A stretch of DNA of 51,801 nucleotides from Rhodocyclaceae bacterium (GTDB lineage Bacteria > Pseudomonadota > Gammaproteobacteria > Burkholderiales > Rhodocyclaceae), in the NCBI GenBank assembly GCA_016791115.1, contig JAEUNL010000031.1, positions 1-51,801 of the forward strand, given 5' to 3'. Numbering within the stretch: position 1 is the stretch's first letter; the number at the start of each line of letters is the position of its first letter. The notes under the pieces were generated by a model. It saw only the letters and a list, made by a program, of their open reading frames with translations. It did no database searches and was not told where the DNA came from. Below, in pieces: positions 26,502 to 38,492 of the stretch. Position numbers and translations under genes: made by a program.

Positions 26502-27197
26502 ATGCCCGCGCCAGATCCGTCCGAAACCCGCCCCACCCGCGTCTGGGACCTGCCGACGCGCCTGTTCCACTGGTCGCTGGTCGTGCTGGTGGTGTTCAAC
26601 GGCATCACCGGCCAGTTCGCCGCCGACCTCGGCTCGGACTGGATGGCGCGCCACCTGCTGTCCGGCTACGCGATCCTGGCGCTGATCCTGTTCCGCCTCG
26701 TCTGGGGCTTCGTCGGCAACCGGCACGCGCGCTTCGCCGGATTCGTGCGCGGACCGCGTGCAGTGCTCGCCTATCTCGCCGCACTGCGCGGACGCGCCGC
26801 CGCGGTAACCCACGCGGGCCACAACCCGCTCGGCGGATGGTCGGTAATGGCCATGCTCGCCGCATTGACGGTGCAGGTCGGCAGCGGCCTGTTCCTGTCC
26901 GACGAGGATTACGGCGTCGAGGCGCCGCTGGCGAAACACGTCGCCAACAAGACCATCGACCTGATGGGCAGCGTGCACGAGGCCGCGTTCTGGGCGCTTC
27001 TCGCGCTCGTGGCGACACACCTCGCCGCGATCGCGTTCTACCGCGTCGCGAAAAAGGAGAACCTCGTGCGCCCGATGCTTACGGGCGACAAAGCGCTTGC
27101 CGGCGTGGAGGCGGCGCGCGGCGGCCCGGCCTGGCTGGGCGCGCTGGTGTTTGCGCTGGCCGGTTGCGCGGTGTGGTACCTGGTCAATCGGATCTGA
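26502..27197 (+). CDS. Cytochrome b561-type membrane protein
   Basis: 231 residues with four main membrane spans and a fifth at the C-terminus. The family layout is clear: VWDLPTRLFHWSLV (heme histidine), GYAILALILFRLVWGF, AGHNPLGGWSVMAML, and SVHEAAFWALLALVATHLAAI. It binds two b hemes and carries electrons between quinones and periplasmic cytochromes. A soluble cytochrome c' gene converges with it 139 bases away, which may be its partner. The start MPAPDPSE is the first ATG in frame before the domain. Confidence 0.88.
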   Translation: MPAPDPSETRPTRVWDLPTRLFHWSLVVLVVFNGITGQFAADLGSDWMARHLLSGYAILALILFRLVWGFVGNRHARFAGFVRGPRAVLAYLAALRGRAAAVTHAGHNPLGGWSVMAMLAALTVQVGSGLFLSDEDYGVEAPLAKHVANKTIDLMGSVHEAAFWALLALVATHLAAIAFYRVAKKENLVRPMLTGDKALAGVEAARGGPAWLGALVFALAGCAVWYLVNRI

Positions 27198-27212
27198 AAC
27201 CGGTCGGCCTGG

Positions 27213-27310
27213 AAGGCGCATGCAATGGCGCTCCCGGGCCATGCACTGCCGGGCGGCGCATGGATTAAAGGTTCCAGGCGGAACGGGCTGGAGAGCGCCT
27301 GTCCAGGCGC
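27213..27310 (+). repeat. 98-bp inverted-end repeat, copy 4
   Basis: It begins 16 bases after the b561 gene stop. Left end GCGCATGCAATGGCGCTC, right end GAGCGCCTGTCCAGGCGC. A second GCATGGA lies exactly 40 bases after the first, in the same orientation. Confidence 0.75.
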
Positions 27311-27336
27311 CTCCCAGCCCTGCCCTTCTCCAACGG

Positions 27337-27807
27337 TCAGTTGCGGAATTCCTTCTCGCGGTAATCGTCGTGGCAACCCTTGCAGGTCTTGCCGACTTCG
27401 CCGGCAGCAGCCTTCAGTGTGGCGAGATCGCCGGCTGCAGCGGGCAGCTTCTTCACTTCGGCCTGCATCTTCTCGTACGCGGCCTTGAACTTCTCCGGCT
27501 CACTCCAGACCTTCTCGCTCGCCTTGGTCGGCGCGCCCTTGTCGAGGCCCGGTCCGAACAGCGGTCCGGGCAGGGTGGACAGGGTATCCACGAGACCGGC
27601 GGCCTTGACGGCGGCATCCTTGTTATAGGGCACGTCGCCCTTCGCCATGCCCGCGAGCATGCCGAACTGGCGCCCCATCACGTTCATGATCGACTGGCGG
27701 TAGCGGATCTGGTCTTCGGGCTTGGGGCCCTGCTGCGCGAAAGCGGTGGACGTGGCGGCCGTCGTGGCAACGGCGCAGAGGGCAAGCGTGGCAAGGCGAA
27801 GCTTCAT
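27337..27807 (-). CDS. Cytochrome c'
   Basis: 156 residues: signal peptide to about residue 24, four-helix body and heme site CKGCH at 142-146 close to the C-terminus, followed by DDYR, as in the cytochrome c' family. These proteins bind nitric oxide and are common in denitrifiers, where they buffer or remove it. GGGAGAATCCG precedes the ATG; a longer frame is not needed. No FNR-type box is seen upstream. Confidence 0.92.
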   Translation of the reverse strand: MKLRLATLALCAVATTAATSTAFAQQGPKPEDQIRYRQSIMNVMGRQFGMLAGMAKGDVPYNKDAAVKAAGLVDTLSTLPGPLFGPGLDKGAPTKASEKVWSEPEKFKAAYEKMQAEVKKLPAAAGDLATLKAAAGEVGKTCKGCHDDYREKEFRN

Positions 27808-27923
27808 CGGATTCTCCCGGGTTGTTGGTCGTTCGGCAGCGCCTGCGCGCGGCCGCATTCCATGAACACCCCGGGCCGCGCGTTTATTCCACGCGGATCG
27901 GACGAACTGCGGGAGGTTTCGAC

Positions 27924-28349
27924 TCAGGTCGCGAAAACGTGCTTGACGCGCAGCGTGCGCCCTTCCTCGATCAGATTGAGCAGCCGGTCGATGTTCGGGT
28001 GCTTGCCGGGATTGGCGCGCGCATCTGCGGTGTGCTCGGCGTAGAGTTCGAGCCCCTTGTTCGCCGCCTGCGGCGTGATCGCGCCGAAGGTCAGCGCGAG
28101 ATGGTTGTAGACGGTGAGCGAGCCGACCTGCCCCGGCTTGTGCTCGACGGTGGCGACGACCTCGTCGCTGTCCTTTTCCAGCAGTTGCAGCGCGGCGAGG
28201 TGCGACACGCCGGGCAGATGCTTGATGTTGTCGGCAAATGCGCTCTTGCCCGCCGGCTTGGCCGGCGCCTGGTCGATTGCCGTTTCGGCTGGCGGGTCCG
28301 TCGCCGGATTCGTTGCCGGATTCGCCGCCTGGTCCATTGGATGGTTCAT
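27924..28349 (-). CDS. DUF2322-like protein with low-complexity N-terminus
   Basis: 141 residues. Residues about 37-135 (FADNIKHLPGVSHLAALQLLEKD, VGSLTVYNHLALTFG, NPGKHPNIDRLL) look like the DUF2322 family, whose function is unknown. The first 36 residues are Pro/Ala/Asn/Asp-rich with repeated NPAT units, and are an extra segment. The gene starts 18 bases after the purB stop and may be co-transcribed with it. Confidence 0.6.
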   Translation of the reverse strand: MNHPMDQAANPATNPATDPPAETAIDQAPAKPAGKSAFADNIKHLPGVSHLAALQLLEKDSDEVVATVEHKPGQVGSLTVYNHLALTFGAITPQAANKGLELYAEHTADARANPGKHPNIDRLLNLIEEGRTLRVKHVFAT

Positions 28350-28367
28350 GTCGTCGCTGCCTCGCCG

Positions 28368-30072
<1,705 letters not shown>

Positions 30073-30852
30073 ATGATTCCGATGCTGGTCATGACCTTCC
30101 GCGAGGGCATCGAGTCCTTCCTGATTGTCGCGGTCACCCTCGCCTATCTGCGCAAAACCGGCCGCGACGCGCTGGTTCCGGCAGCGTGGTGGGGCGCCGC
30201 GGCCGCCTTCGCAGCGAGCGCGGGCGCCGGCTGGCTTTTTGCCCAGGCGGAAAACCAGCCGGTCTGGGAGGGGACGCTCGCGCTGGTCGCCGCCCTGCTG
30301 GTCGGTTCGATGGTCGTCTATATGCTGCGCGCAGCGCCGCACATTTCCGGCGAGATCCGCGCACGCCTGGACAGACACGCGGCACGCGAGGGCTTCGCGG
30401 CCCGGCTCGGCGTATTCGCCTTCGTGTTGCTGATGATCACGCGCGAAGGCATGGAACTCGCGCTGATCGCCGGTTCATTGGCGACGCAGACCGGCGCTGG
30501 CGACATGCTGGCCGGGGCGCTCGCCGGCATCGCTGCGGCCATCGCGTTGGCCTGGGCCTGGCAGCGCTACGGCCGGCGTGTCGATCTGGGCCGCTTCTTC
30601 AAGGTGACGGCGATCTACCTGCTGCTGTTTGTCGCCCAGCTGCTGTTCCATGCCTTCCACGAATTCACCGAAACCGGCCTGCTGCCGATCGACAACACGT
30701 ACTGGCACCTCGCCACCGAGCCCTGGTCGCCCGAGGGGCAGTACGGCATCTACGTCACCGTCGCCATGCTCGCCATTCCGCTGGCGTGGCTCGCCCTCTC
30801 GTTCCTGCGCACGAAGCCGGCGCCCCGCACCGCAACGGCACGCGTCGCCTGA
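30073..30852 (+). CDS. FTR1-family iron permease
   Basis: 259 residues, seven membrane spans. It has both REGxE iron-binding motifs: FREGIESFL near residue 9 and TREGMELAL near residue 122. Members carry iron across the inner membrane. The usual EfeO/EfeB partners are absent; instead a TonB-dependent receptor gene follows 38 bases later. The Fur-like site upstream fits iron control. Confidence 0.9.
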   Translation: MIPMLVMTFREGIESFLIVAVTLAYLRKTGRDALVPAAWWGAAAAFAASAGAGWLFAQAENQPVWEGTLALVAALLVGSMVVYMLRAAPHISGEIRARLDRHAAREGFAARLGVFAFVLLMITREGMELALIAGSLATQTGAGDMLAGALAGIAAAIALAWAWQRYGRRVDLGRFFKVTAIYLLLFVAQLLFHAFHEFTETGLLPIDNTYWHLATEPWSPEGQYGIYVTVAMLAIPLAWLALSFLRTKPAPRTATARVA

Positions 30853-30890
30853 TTTCCACGACCCCACCCACAATCAAGGGAGAACAAGTA

Positions 30891-33281
30891 GTGAAGACCC
30901 GCCACCACCGCCTGAAACGCCGGCCCCCGGCGTCCGTCGACAGCAGATCGGCACCGGCACCCGGGGAAAGCGATTTGCGCCTGCAAGTCACGCCGGCGCA
31001 GCTTCCGCTGCTGCCGCTCGGCGCCATGCTGTGCGGCATCGCGCTGATGCCGGCATCGGCAATCGCCGACACGCAGGACAAGGAGGCGCGCGAAACCACG
31101 CTGCAGACAATCAACGTCAAGGATGCCCGCGACGCACAGGACAACGGCTACCAGGGCGGCACGACGCGTGTCGGCAAGATCAAGCAGTTGCCCAAGGACA
31201 TCCCGCAGGCCATCACCATCGTGCCCGAGGCGCTGATCCTCGACACAAATTCCGACACGCTGAAGAGCGCGCTGCGCAACGTCGCCGGCCTGACCTACAA
31301 CGCCGGTGAAGGCGGCCGCATCGGCGACAACTTCAACCTGCGCGGCTTCTATACATTCGGCGACCTCTACCTCGACGGCATCCGCGACGTCGCGCAGTAC
31401 AACCGAGAGACCTTCTATGTCGACCAGATCGACGTGCTGCGCGGCTCGGCCGCGATGCTGTTCGGCCGCGGCCAGGCCGGCGGCGTGATCAACCAGGTGC
31501 TCAAGTCGCCGATGACGGTCGACAAATCGCGCGCCAGCGTGACCGTCGGCACCGACCAGTACGCGCGCGGCACGGTCGACGTGAACAAGGTGATCGGCGA
31601 GAACATGGCGCTGCGCGTCGCCGGCATGTACACCGATGCCGGCAGCACGCGCGACGAAGTCGAGACCAACCGCCGCGGCATCCTGCCCAGCATCAGCTGG
31701 GGCATCGGCACGCGCGACGAGGTGAACCTCTCCTACCTCTACCTCGACACCCACAACATTCCCGATTACGGCATTCCGTTCTACCGGAACCGCCCGGTCA
31801 AGGTGCCGGCCGATACCTTCTACGGCACCGAGAAGGACTACGAGGACAACATCACCAAGATCGCCACCGCGACCTACACACACCGCTTCTCACCGGTGAC
31901 CGAGATCCGCACCGTGCTGCGCGCCGCCGACTACGAGCGCGACCTCTGGGTCTCGGTGCCGCGCCTGGCCGCCGGCGCGACCGACGCGACCATCGCCAAC
32001 GGCAGCGCGATCGTCAACCGCAACCGCTCCGCGCGCGGCAGCGAGGAGCACACCATCACCAGCCAGACCGATTTCACGACAAAGTTCGCCACCGGATCGC
32101 TCAGGCACGAAGCACTGGCCGGCGTCGAGCTGCTGCGCGAGCGCGCGGGCCGCTGGAACTACACCACCAGCGCCGGCAGCGCGCCGCCGACCACGTTGCG
32201 CAACCCCGACAACGATCCGCTGCTCCCGGCCGGCTACGGCGGGCAGATCCGTTCCGGCATCGTCAAGTACGAGGGCGACTCGATCGGTCTCTACGCGCAG
32301 GACACGATCGAATTCCTGCCGGGCTGGAAGCTCCTCGGCGGCGCACGGCGTGACAAGCTCGACGCCGACTACACCAGCGGCGCCAAGGTCGACTTCAGCG
32401 AATGGAGCTGGCGCGCCGGCCTGATGTACCAGCCGTGGGACACGCATTCCTACTACCTCGGCTTCTCCGACTCATTCAACCCGACCGCCGACCTCTACCA
32501 GCTCACGCAAGCGAACAGCCGCACCCCGGCCGAGCGCAGCCGCACCCTGGAAGCCGGTGCCAAGTGGGAACTGTTCGACGGCGACCTCTCGCTGCGCGCC
32601 GCGCTCTACCGCGCGCAGAAGTTCTACGAACGCAACACCGACCTCGAGCAGGCCAACGTCGCGCTGCTGTCCAAGAAGCGCCATACCGACGGTATCGAGT
32701 TCGAGGCGGCCGGCCGCATCACCAGCCGCTGGGAAGTGTTCGGCGGCGTCGCCTTCATGGACGCCAGGATCGACGACCAGATGCCAGGCACACTGCTCGG
32801 CACCTTCGCCGATGTCTCGGGCGGCAACTACGCCGCCGGCCAGGCCGCGAATGCCAGCCGGCTCGTCTATCAGGGCAAGTACAACCCGTACACCGAAGGC
32901 CAGCGCCCGCGCAACGCGCCGGCCTACACCTTCAACCTGTGGACCACCTACAAGGTGTTCGACAACTGGAAGGTCGGCCTCGGCGCCGAGGGCAAAGGCG
33001 AGCGCGCAGCCTACGGCATCGGCACCTGCGACACGGCAACGCGCAACGCCACGACCGGCTTGTGGACCTTCAACCCCTGCACGAAGCCATCCATCAACAA
33101 GGCGCCGAGCTATGTGCGCTGGGACGCCATGGTCGCTTACGAGCAGCCGAGATACACCGTCCGGCTCAACGTGCTGAACCTCGCGGACAAGTACTACTAC
33201 GACGCGCTGTACGAGAACGGCGCTCACGTCGTACCCGGCACCGAGCGTGCGTACCAGCTCACCATGGACTACAAGTTCTAG
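30891..33281 (+). CDS. TonB-dependent siderophore receptor (Fiu-like)
   Basis: 796 residues from GTG with AAGGGAGAA upstream. It has a long N-terminal region (about 65 residues, signal at [20 protein letters not shown]), a TonB-box/plug start ([10 protein letters not shown]), the plug motifs ([26 protein letters not shown]) and a beta-barrel ending in an aromatic residue (YQLTMDYKF). It takes up ferric siderophores, probably of catecholate type, through the outer membrane. Its neighbours PiuC and TonB-ExbBD support this. Fiu and PiuC are paired in other bacteria. The exact ligand is unknown. Confidence 0.92.
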   Translation: MKTRHHRLKRRPPASVDSRSAPAPGESDLRLQVTPAQLPLLPLGAMLCGIALMPASAIADTQDKEARETTLQTINVKDARDAQDNGYQGGTTRVGKIKQLPKDIPQAITIVPEALILDTNSDTLKSALRNVAGLTYNAGEGGRIGDNFNLRGFYTFGDLYLDGIRDVAQYNRETFYVDQIDVLRGSAAMLFGRGQAGGVINQVLKSPMTVDKSRASVTVGTDQYARGTVDVNKVIGENMALRVAGMYTDAGSTRDEVETNRRGILPSISWGIGTRDEVNLSYLYLDTHNIPDYGIPFYRNRPVKVPADTFYGTEKDYEDNITKIATATYTHRFSPVTEIRTVLRAADYERDLWVSVPRLAAGATDATIANGSAIVNRNRSARGSEEHTITSQTDFTTKFATGSLRHEALAGVELLRERAGRWNYTTSAGSAPPTTLRNPDNDPLLPAGYGGQIRSGIVKYEGDSIGLYAQDTIEFLPGWKLLGGARRDKLDADYTSGAKVDFSEWSWRAGLMYQPWDTHSYYLGFSDSFNPTADLYQLTQANSRTPAERSRTLEAGAKWELFDGDLSLRAALYRAQKFYERNTDLEQANVALLSKKRHTDGIEFEAAGRITSRWEVFGGVAFMDARIDDQMPGTLLGTFADVSGGNYAAGQAANASRLVYQGKYNPYTEGQRPRNAPAYTFNLWTTYKVFDNWKVGLGAEGKGERAAYGIGTCDTATRNATTGLWTFNPCTKPSINKAPSYVRWDAMVAYEQPRYTVRLNVLNLADKYYYDALYENGAHVVPGTERAYQLTMDYKF

Positions 33282-33289
33282 CCGGCTCC

Positions 33290-33328
33290 CGGGATCGTGT
33301 CGTGGCGCCGCGCCACGACACGATCCCG
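33290..33328 (+). terminator. 18-bp perfect hairpin after the receptor gene
   Basis: CGGGATCGTGTCGTGGCG (33290-33307) pairs perfectly with the complement ending at 33328 around three bases, starting 9 bases after the receptor stop. No T-run follows. It could reduce read-through into piuC or protect the receptor mRNA. Confidence 0.65.
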
Positions 33329-33372
33329 CGCCAGCGAGTCCAAGTTCAGCCAGCCACCGACCGGAGTCCCGC

Positions 33373-34056
33373 ATGCTGCTGCAGATACCCGACGTATTCA
33401 CGCCCGACGAACTCGCGCGCTGCCGTTCGCTCGTCGAATCGGCCGAGTGGGCCGACGGCAACATCACCGCCGGCACGCAATCGGCCAAGGCGAAGAACAA
33501 CCGCCAGTTGCCCGAGGACGGCGAGGCCGCGCGCGCCGCGCGAACGCTGGTACTCGACGCGCTGTCACGCAGCGCGCTGTTCTTCACCGCCGCACTGCCG
33601 CGCAAGATCTATCCGCCGCTGTTCAACCGCTACGGCGGCGAAGCCAACGCCTTCGGCAACCACATCGACAACGCCGTGCGCACCCACGCCGCCAGCGGCA
33701 CCCACGTGCGCACCGATCTCTCTGCCACGCTGTTCCTCGCCGGGCCAGATGAATACGACGGTGGCGAACTGGTGATCGAAGACACCTTCGGCACCCAATC
33801 CGTCAAGCTGCCGGCCGGCCACATGATCCTCTACCCCTCGTCGAGCGTGCATCGCGTCGAGCCGGTGACGCGCGGCGTGCGCATCGCCTCGTTCTTCTGG
33901 ATCCAGAGCATGGTGCGCGAAGACGAGCGCCGCCGCATGCTGTTCGACCTCGACATGGCCATCCTCGCGCTGCGCGAAAAGCACGGCGACACCGCCGAGA
34001 GCGTCAGGCTCACGGGCTGCTATCACAACCTGATGCGCATGTGGGCCGACACGTGA
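33373..34056 (+). CDS. piuC: PiuC/YbiX, Fe(II)/2-oxoglutarate dioxygenase
   Basis: 227 residues of the PKHD-type hydroxylase family. Iron ligands lie in NHIDNAV (H and D) and in [14 protein letters not shown] (H, with the arginine binding 2-oxoglutarate). These proteins are linked to siderophore receptors of the Fiu/PiuA type; the substrate is not established. It lies between the receptor and tonB genes, and its stop overlaps the GTG of tonB. Confidence 0.93.
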   Translation: MLLQIPDVFTPDELARCRSLVESAEWADGNITAGTQSAKAKNNRQLPEDGEAARAARTLVLDALSRSALFFTAALPRKIYPPLFNRYGGEANAFGNHIDNAVRTHAASGTHVRTDLSATLFLAGPDEYDGGELVIEDTFGTQSVKLPAGHMILYPSSSVHRVEPVTRGVRIASFFWIQSMVREDERRRMLFDLDMAILALREKHGDTAESVRLTGCYHNLMRMWADT

Positions 34057-34805
34057 ATGCGCCGCTGCCCCGTGCCGGCCTCGCCATCGCCACGCCGGCG
34101 CACACGCGTTCCAGGCGGCGCGGCAGCGCGCTGCCGGCCGGCGTCACGCGGCGCGAGATCGCGCTCGCCCTGCTGGCGATCGCCACGCTCCACGTGATCG
34201 TCATCGCCGCGCTGGTGCGCGCCGGCATCATCGAGACGCCGCAGGTGGTGCAGATCATCCAGGCCGCACTGGTGCAGCCGCCGGCGCCGGAGGAACCGAA
34301 GCCGCCGACCGAACTGCCGAAGCCGCCGCAGCCACGCAAGACCGTGCAGCCAGCGCCGCAACCGCCCAAACCCGTGCCGGTACTGGCCGCCGCGCCTGCA
34401 CCGAACGACACGCCGGTTGCCGTCGCGCCGCCACCCGATCCCAAACCGGATTTGCCGCCCGTCGCCGCCCCGCCCGTGCCGCCGGCCCCGCCGATTCAGG
34501 CCGCAACGCCGTCGCCGGTGGCGCCGCCGCGCTTCGACGCCGACTATCTCGACAACCCGACGCCGGCCTATCCGTCGATGGCGCGGCGAATGGGCGAGGA
34601 AGGCAAGGTCGTGCTGCGCGTGTTCGTCGAAGCGAGCGGCAAGCCTTCGAAGATCGAGGTGCGCACCAGCAGCGGCTCGACGCGCCTCGACGACGCCGCC
34701 AGCGCCGCCGTGTGGAACTGGAAATTCGTGCCCGCCCGGCGCGGCGAAGAGAACGTCGCCGCCTGGGTGCTGGTGCCGATCAGCTTTTCGCTCCGCAACG
34801 CCTGA
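34053..34805 (+). CDS. tonB: TonB energy-transducing protein
   Basis: About 250 residues. A cytoplasmic start, one span ([20 protein letters not shown]), a long Pro-rich periplasmic stretch ([18 protein letters not shown]) and the C-terminal TonB domain ([25 protein letters not shown]). It passes proton-motive energy to the outer-membrane receptor. The GTG at 34053 overlaps the piuC stop; a GTG four codons earlier is also possible. Confidence 0.93.
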   Translation: MNAPLPRAGLAIATPAHTRSRRRGSALPAGVTRREIALALLAIATLHVIVIAALVRAGIIETPQVVQIIQAALVQPPAPEEPKPPTELPKPPQPRKTVQPAPQPPKPVPVLAAAPAPNDTPVAVAPPPDPKPDLPPVAAPPVPPAPPIQAATPSPVAPPRFDADYLDNPTPAYPSMARRMGEEGKVVLRVFVEASGKPSKIEVRTSSGSTRLDDAASAAVWNWKFVPARRGEENVAAWVLVPISFSLRNA

Positions 34806-34865
34806 GCACGCAGCCCACGATTTCCAACAAGACTTTCCGACTGAATTTTCGCAAGGACCACCGCC

Positions 34866-35636
34866 ATGAACGAATCCCTCGGCCTCGCCCACTTTCTCGC
34901 CAACGCCGATCCGGTCGCCCGCACGCTGCTCGCCATCCTGTGCGCCGCCTCGATCGGCACCTGGTTCCTGATCGTCATCAAGGGCGTGCAGAACTGGCGC
35001 CAGTCGCGCAACGCGCGCGGCTTCCTCGATCGCTTCTGGCGCGCGACCTCGCTCGGCGAGATTGCCAGCGGCATGAGCAGCCTCGGCGTCACCGACCACT
35101 ACTCGCACCTGGTGCATCACGGCTTCAGCGCGGTCGAAGCATTGCGGGGCGACCGTCCCGCCAGCGCGCGCGGCCTGATCGCCAGCGGCTCGCCGGACGA
35201 CTTCCTCACCCGCTCGCTCAAGCGCGCGATCGACCAGACGCGCACCCGTCTCGACTACGGCCAGACCTTCCTTGCCTCGGTCGCGTCGAGTGCGCCCTTC
35301 GTCGGCCTGTTCGGCACCGTGTGGGGCATCTACCACGCGCTGATCGCGATCGGCATCTCCGGCCAGGGCACGCTGGACAAGGTCGCCGGCCCGGTCGGCG
35401 AGGCGCTGATCATGACCGGCATCGGCCTCGCCGTCGCAATTCCCGCCGCGCTCGCCTACAACTTCTTCGCGCGCGCCACGCGCAACACGCTGGCCGAACT
35501 CTCGAGCTTCGCGCACGACGTGTTCGCGTTGCTCTCCACCGGCGTCAAGACCGATCCGCTGCTGGCCGATCCCAAGGCGACCGGCGAGCGCGTGTACTCG
35601 ATGTTCCAGGACGGCCGCATGGCCGCCGCACGCTGA
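34866..35636 (+). CDS. exbB: ExbB, proton-channel subunit
   Basis: 256 residues, MotA/TolQ/ExbB family, three spans. The conserved segment (ASVASSAPFVGLFGTVWGIYHALIAIG, then GPVGEALIMTGIGLAVAIPAALAYN) is intact. It works with ExbD to power TonB. Confidence 0.95.
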   Translation: MNESLGLAHFLANADPVARTLLAILCAASIGTWFLIVIKGVQNWRQSRNARGFLDRFWRATSLGEIASGMSSLGVTDHYSHLVHHGFSAVEALRGDRPASARGLIASGSPDDFLTRSLKRAIDQTRTRLDYGQTFLASVASSAPFVGLFGTVWGIYHALIAIGISGQGTLDKVAGPVGEALIMTGIGLAVAIPAALAYNFFARATRNTLAELSSFAHDVFALLSTGVKTDPLLADPKATGERVYSMFQDGRMAAAR

Positions 35637-35647
35637 GGGTGGCCCGC

Positions 35648-36067
<420 letters not shown>

Positions 36068-36082
36068 AAAGCACCGGCCTGC

Positions 36083-36180
36083 AACCCGCATGGATGCTTT
36101 CGCTGCAGGCATGCAGTGCCAGGCGGCTCGTGGAATGGCGCCTTCAGGCCATGCCGGCCCGCACACGCCTATTCACGCGG
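36083..36180 (+). repeat. 98-bp inverted-end repeat, copy 5
   Basis: It lies between the convergent exbD and membrane-glycosyltransferase genes, 16 bases after the exbD stop. CATGGA at the left recurs as CGTGGA exactly 40 bases later. Its right end (TTCACGCGG) provides the last codons and the stop of the membrane-protein gene on the other strand. Confidence 0.78.
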
Positions 36181-38124
36181 GTTCCAGCGCAGCCTCGACT
36201 CACGGCTGCCACGCAATGCCAGCAACGCGTACGCCGCGAGCAGCACTGCGAAGAGAAAGGCGGTGCGCAGCGGTGCCGTGACATCGGCCAGCACGCCCTG
36301 CGGCGCGCTGCCGGCGGGTACGAGTTCGATAATCGTCTCCGGCGCTGCACTGGCCAGTTCGACGTGGTGCACCTGGCCGTCGGCCTCGATGCGCACGCGC
36401 GCACCGGATTCGCGCGCGGCGAGCGCGACGATCACCGACTGGCGCAGCATCGGGATCGTCGCCACCAGCGCGCCGTCGCCAGCGCGGCCCAGCCATGCCT
36501 CGCCCTCCCGCCGCCAGGCGCCCGCCTCCAGCGCGCCTTCGAAGCGCACGCCCATCCACGGCGGCAGCGATGCCGAACGCATCGCGCCGACCGCTGCGGT
36601 GCCCTGTTCCACCGCCAGCACGACGCGCCGGCCGCTCTGCGCGAGTTCCACCGGCGTCGCCACCAGCGCCACCATCGCGGCACAGATCGCACCCAGCGCC
36701 AGCGCAGCGGGGCGGTCGTTGCCCTGCGGCAACGCATGCGCGCCATCCCCGGCCGACGCCTCGCGTCGACGCTCGCGCAAGGCCAACGCGGCGCAGATCA
36801 CGGACAGCCAGGCCGCGAACCCGCTCCAGTAGAAATAGCGGAACTCTGCGGACACGTTGAACGGAAAATAGGTCAGCAGGTAGATCGCGCCCGAGGCCGC
36901 AACCGCCGCGGCGAACGCCCCGAGGCGCGTGCATAGCAGCCCACGCCCGAGCAGCAGCGCACCAGCCAGCGCCATGACGGCCGCGAACACCCACGGCCGC
37001 CCGATTGCGTCGTTGACGCCGGATCGGATCCACGCGTGATGCCATGCGGTCGTGGCACGCGGCGGATCGCTCTCGATCTGCCAGTCGATCTGCGCCGAGC
37101 GCGGCGGCGGGTAGAGCATGGCGCGCGAGTTGGGCACCCACATCGAACGCGCGAAGGTCGCACCCATGGCCGCATACAGGGCGAGCGGGCGCGCCGCCGC
37201 TTCGCGCAGCCAGGCTTCGGTGAGTTCGCGCGAGCCCCACAACTTCTGCCGCACCAGCCCGACCTGCACGAAGCCGCACATACCCTGCATGCCTGCGGCA
37301 TCCCACTGGATCGGCGAGTAGCAGGCATCGACGATGCGCCGCGCCTCCTCCGCGGACCACTGGCCGGGCAGCAGGTTCTTGCCGGCGAAGTGCGACAGCG
37401 CGACCAGGTGATAGGTCTTGATGCTGTCCGCCGGATGCGTCTTGCGCGCCTGCGCCAGTTCGCCAGCCTGTGGCGCCGCCCACAGCGCGAGCGCGACCAC
37501 CGCGGCGCCAGTCGCCACCGAACGCCCGCGTCCGAGCCGGCTATTCGCGTACAGCAGCAGCGGCACCAGGCAAAACACCGCGTTCGGCCGGATCAGGAAG
37601 GCGAGGACTGCGCCGAGGTTCGCCGCGGCAAGCCACGCGACGAGCGCCCAGCCGCGCCGCATCGCGCCATTGGCGCCGAAGGCCGCCGCAAACGCCGCGA
37701 GCAGGCAGCCGGCGAGCAGCGCATCGCGATGCACGCTGCCGAGAAAGTTGATGGCCCCCGGCAGCAGCGGCACAGCAAGCACACAGAGCGCCGACGCGCC
37801 CACGCTGCGCGCCATGCCGCTGGCGAGCAGCGCGAGCGCGCCCCAGATCAGCAGGTTGTCGAGGGCGATGTAGCCGACCGGCCCGGGCAGCAGCTTGAGC
37901 AGGCCGAACCAGAGCAGGGTCACAAAGGGCGACTGCCAATCGTCGATGCGGCCGGCGAGAATCTGCCGCAACTGCTCGAACGAATCGGCGTTCAGGTGGC
38001 CGGGGTAGCCCGCGTGCAGGCTCAGCGCCGCGAGCGCGGCGGCAATCGCCCACGCCGCGGGCGCGATGCCCGCGCCGCCCTGCGCGCGTTCAGCCGCGGG
38101 GCGGAACAGATTGCGCAAAGACAT
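36169..38124 (-). CDS. Large multi-span membrane protein, Gtr-type glycosyltransferase candidate
   Basis: 651 residues with about ten to twelve membrane spans and a soluble C-terminal part. An early acidic pair near the first loop (LNADSFEQLRQI) is in the position where GT-C-type enzymes hold their catalytic acid. GtrC-type enzymes move a sugar from undecaprenyl phosphate to O-antigen or another surface glycan. The start overlaps gtrA by 35 bases, in one operon with a GT2 gene. The last codons and stop come from the 98-bp repeat. Substrate and acceptor are unknown; it could also be an arabinose-transferase-like protein. Confidence 0.6.
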   Translation of the reverse strand: MSLRNLFRPAAERAQGGAGIAPAAWAIAAALAALSLHAGYPGHLNADSFEQLRQILAGRIDDWQSPFVTLLWFGLLKLLPGPVGYIALDNLLIWGALALLASGMARSVGASALCVLAVPLLPGAINFLGSVHRDALLAGCLLAAFAAAFGANGAMRRGWALVAWLAAANLGAVLAFLIRPNAVFCLVPLLLYANSRLGRGRSVATGAAVVALALWAAPQAGELAQARKTHPADSIKTYHLVALSHFAGKNLLPGQWSAEEARRIVDACYSPIQWDAAGMQGMCGFVQVGLVRQKLWGSRELTEAWLREAAARPLALYAAMGATFARSMWVPNSRAMLYPPPRSAQIDWQIESDPPRATTAWHHAWIRSGVNDAIGRPWVFAAVMALAGALLLGRGLLCTRLGAFAAAVAASGAIYLLTYFPFNVSAEFRYFYWSGFAAWLSVICAALALRERRREASAGDGAHALPQGNDRPAALALGAICAAMVALVATPVELAQSGRRVVLAVEQGTAAVGAMRSASLPPWMGVRFEGALEAGAWRREGEAWLGRAGDGALVATIPMLRQSVIVALAARESGARVRIEADGQVHHVELASAAPETIIELVPAGSAPQGVLADVTAPLRTAFLFAVLLAAYALLALRGSRESRLRWNPRE

Positions 38125-38488
38125 GCCGCTTGCTCAGCGTGAAATTCACCGCCATGCCGGCAAGCGAACCGGCGGCGACCGCCGCCACCAGCCAGATCCC
38201 CTTCAAATCGAACCCGAGCACCAGCGCCGAATAGCACGCCAGGTTGACCAGCCCGCCACCGATGCACACGCCGAGGTAGCGCGTGAACTCCAACCAGAGC
38301 GGATAGCGCCCCGTGCGCCCGCCGAAGGCGAACCGGCGATTCGCCAGCCAGGTCGTCAGCACCGCGGCACAGAATGAAAGCAGCCGACCGAAATGGGGCC
38401 CGGCGAACGGCGCCACCGCCAGCAGCACGCCAGCATCGACCGCGAAGCCCACCGCACCGGCAGCCGCGAAGGCGACGACGTCCTTCAT
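38090..38488 (-). CDS. gtrA: GtrA-family membrane protein
   Basis: 132 residues with four membrane spans, the GtrA layout (AAGAVGFAVDAGVLLAV, FCAAVLTTWLANRRFAF, GIWLVAAVAAGSLAGMAVNFTLSKRHVF). GtrA proteins are thought to flip lipid-linked sugars across the inner membrane. It overlaps the membrane glycosyltransferase gene and lies four bases after the GT2 gene. Confidence 0.85.
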   Translation of the reverse strand: MKDVVAFAAAGAVGFAVDAGVLLAVAPFAGPHFGRLLSFCAAVLTTWLANRRFAFGGRTGRYPLWLEFTRYLGVCIGGGLVNLACYSALVLGFDLKGIWLVAAVAAGSLAGMAVNFTLSKRHVFAQSVPPRG

Positions 38489-38492
38489 CCGT

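Noticed and set aside
27908..27921. Possible FNR box (TCGACTCAGGTCGC) near the cytochrome c' gene
   Set aside because: Both half-sites lack the needed TTGA and TCAA, and it lies over 100 bases from the gene start at the end of the neighbouring transcript.
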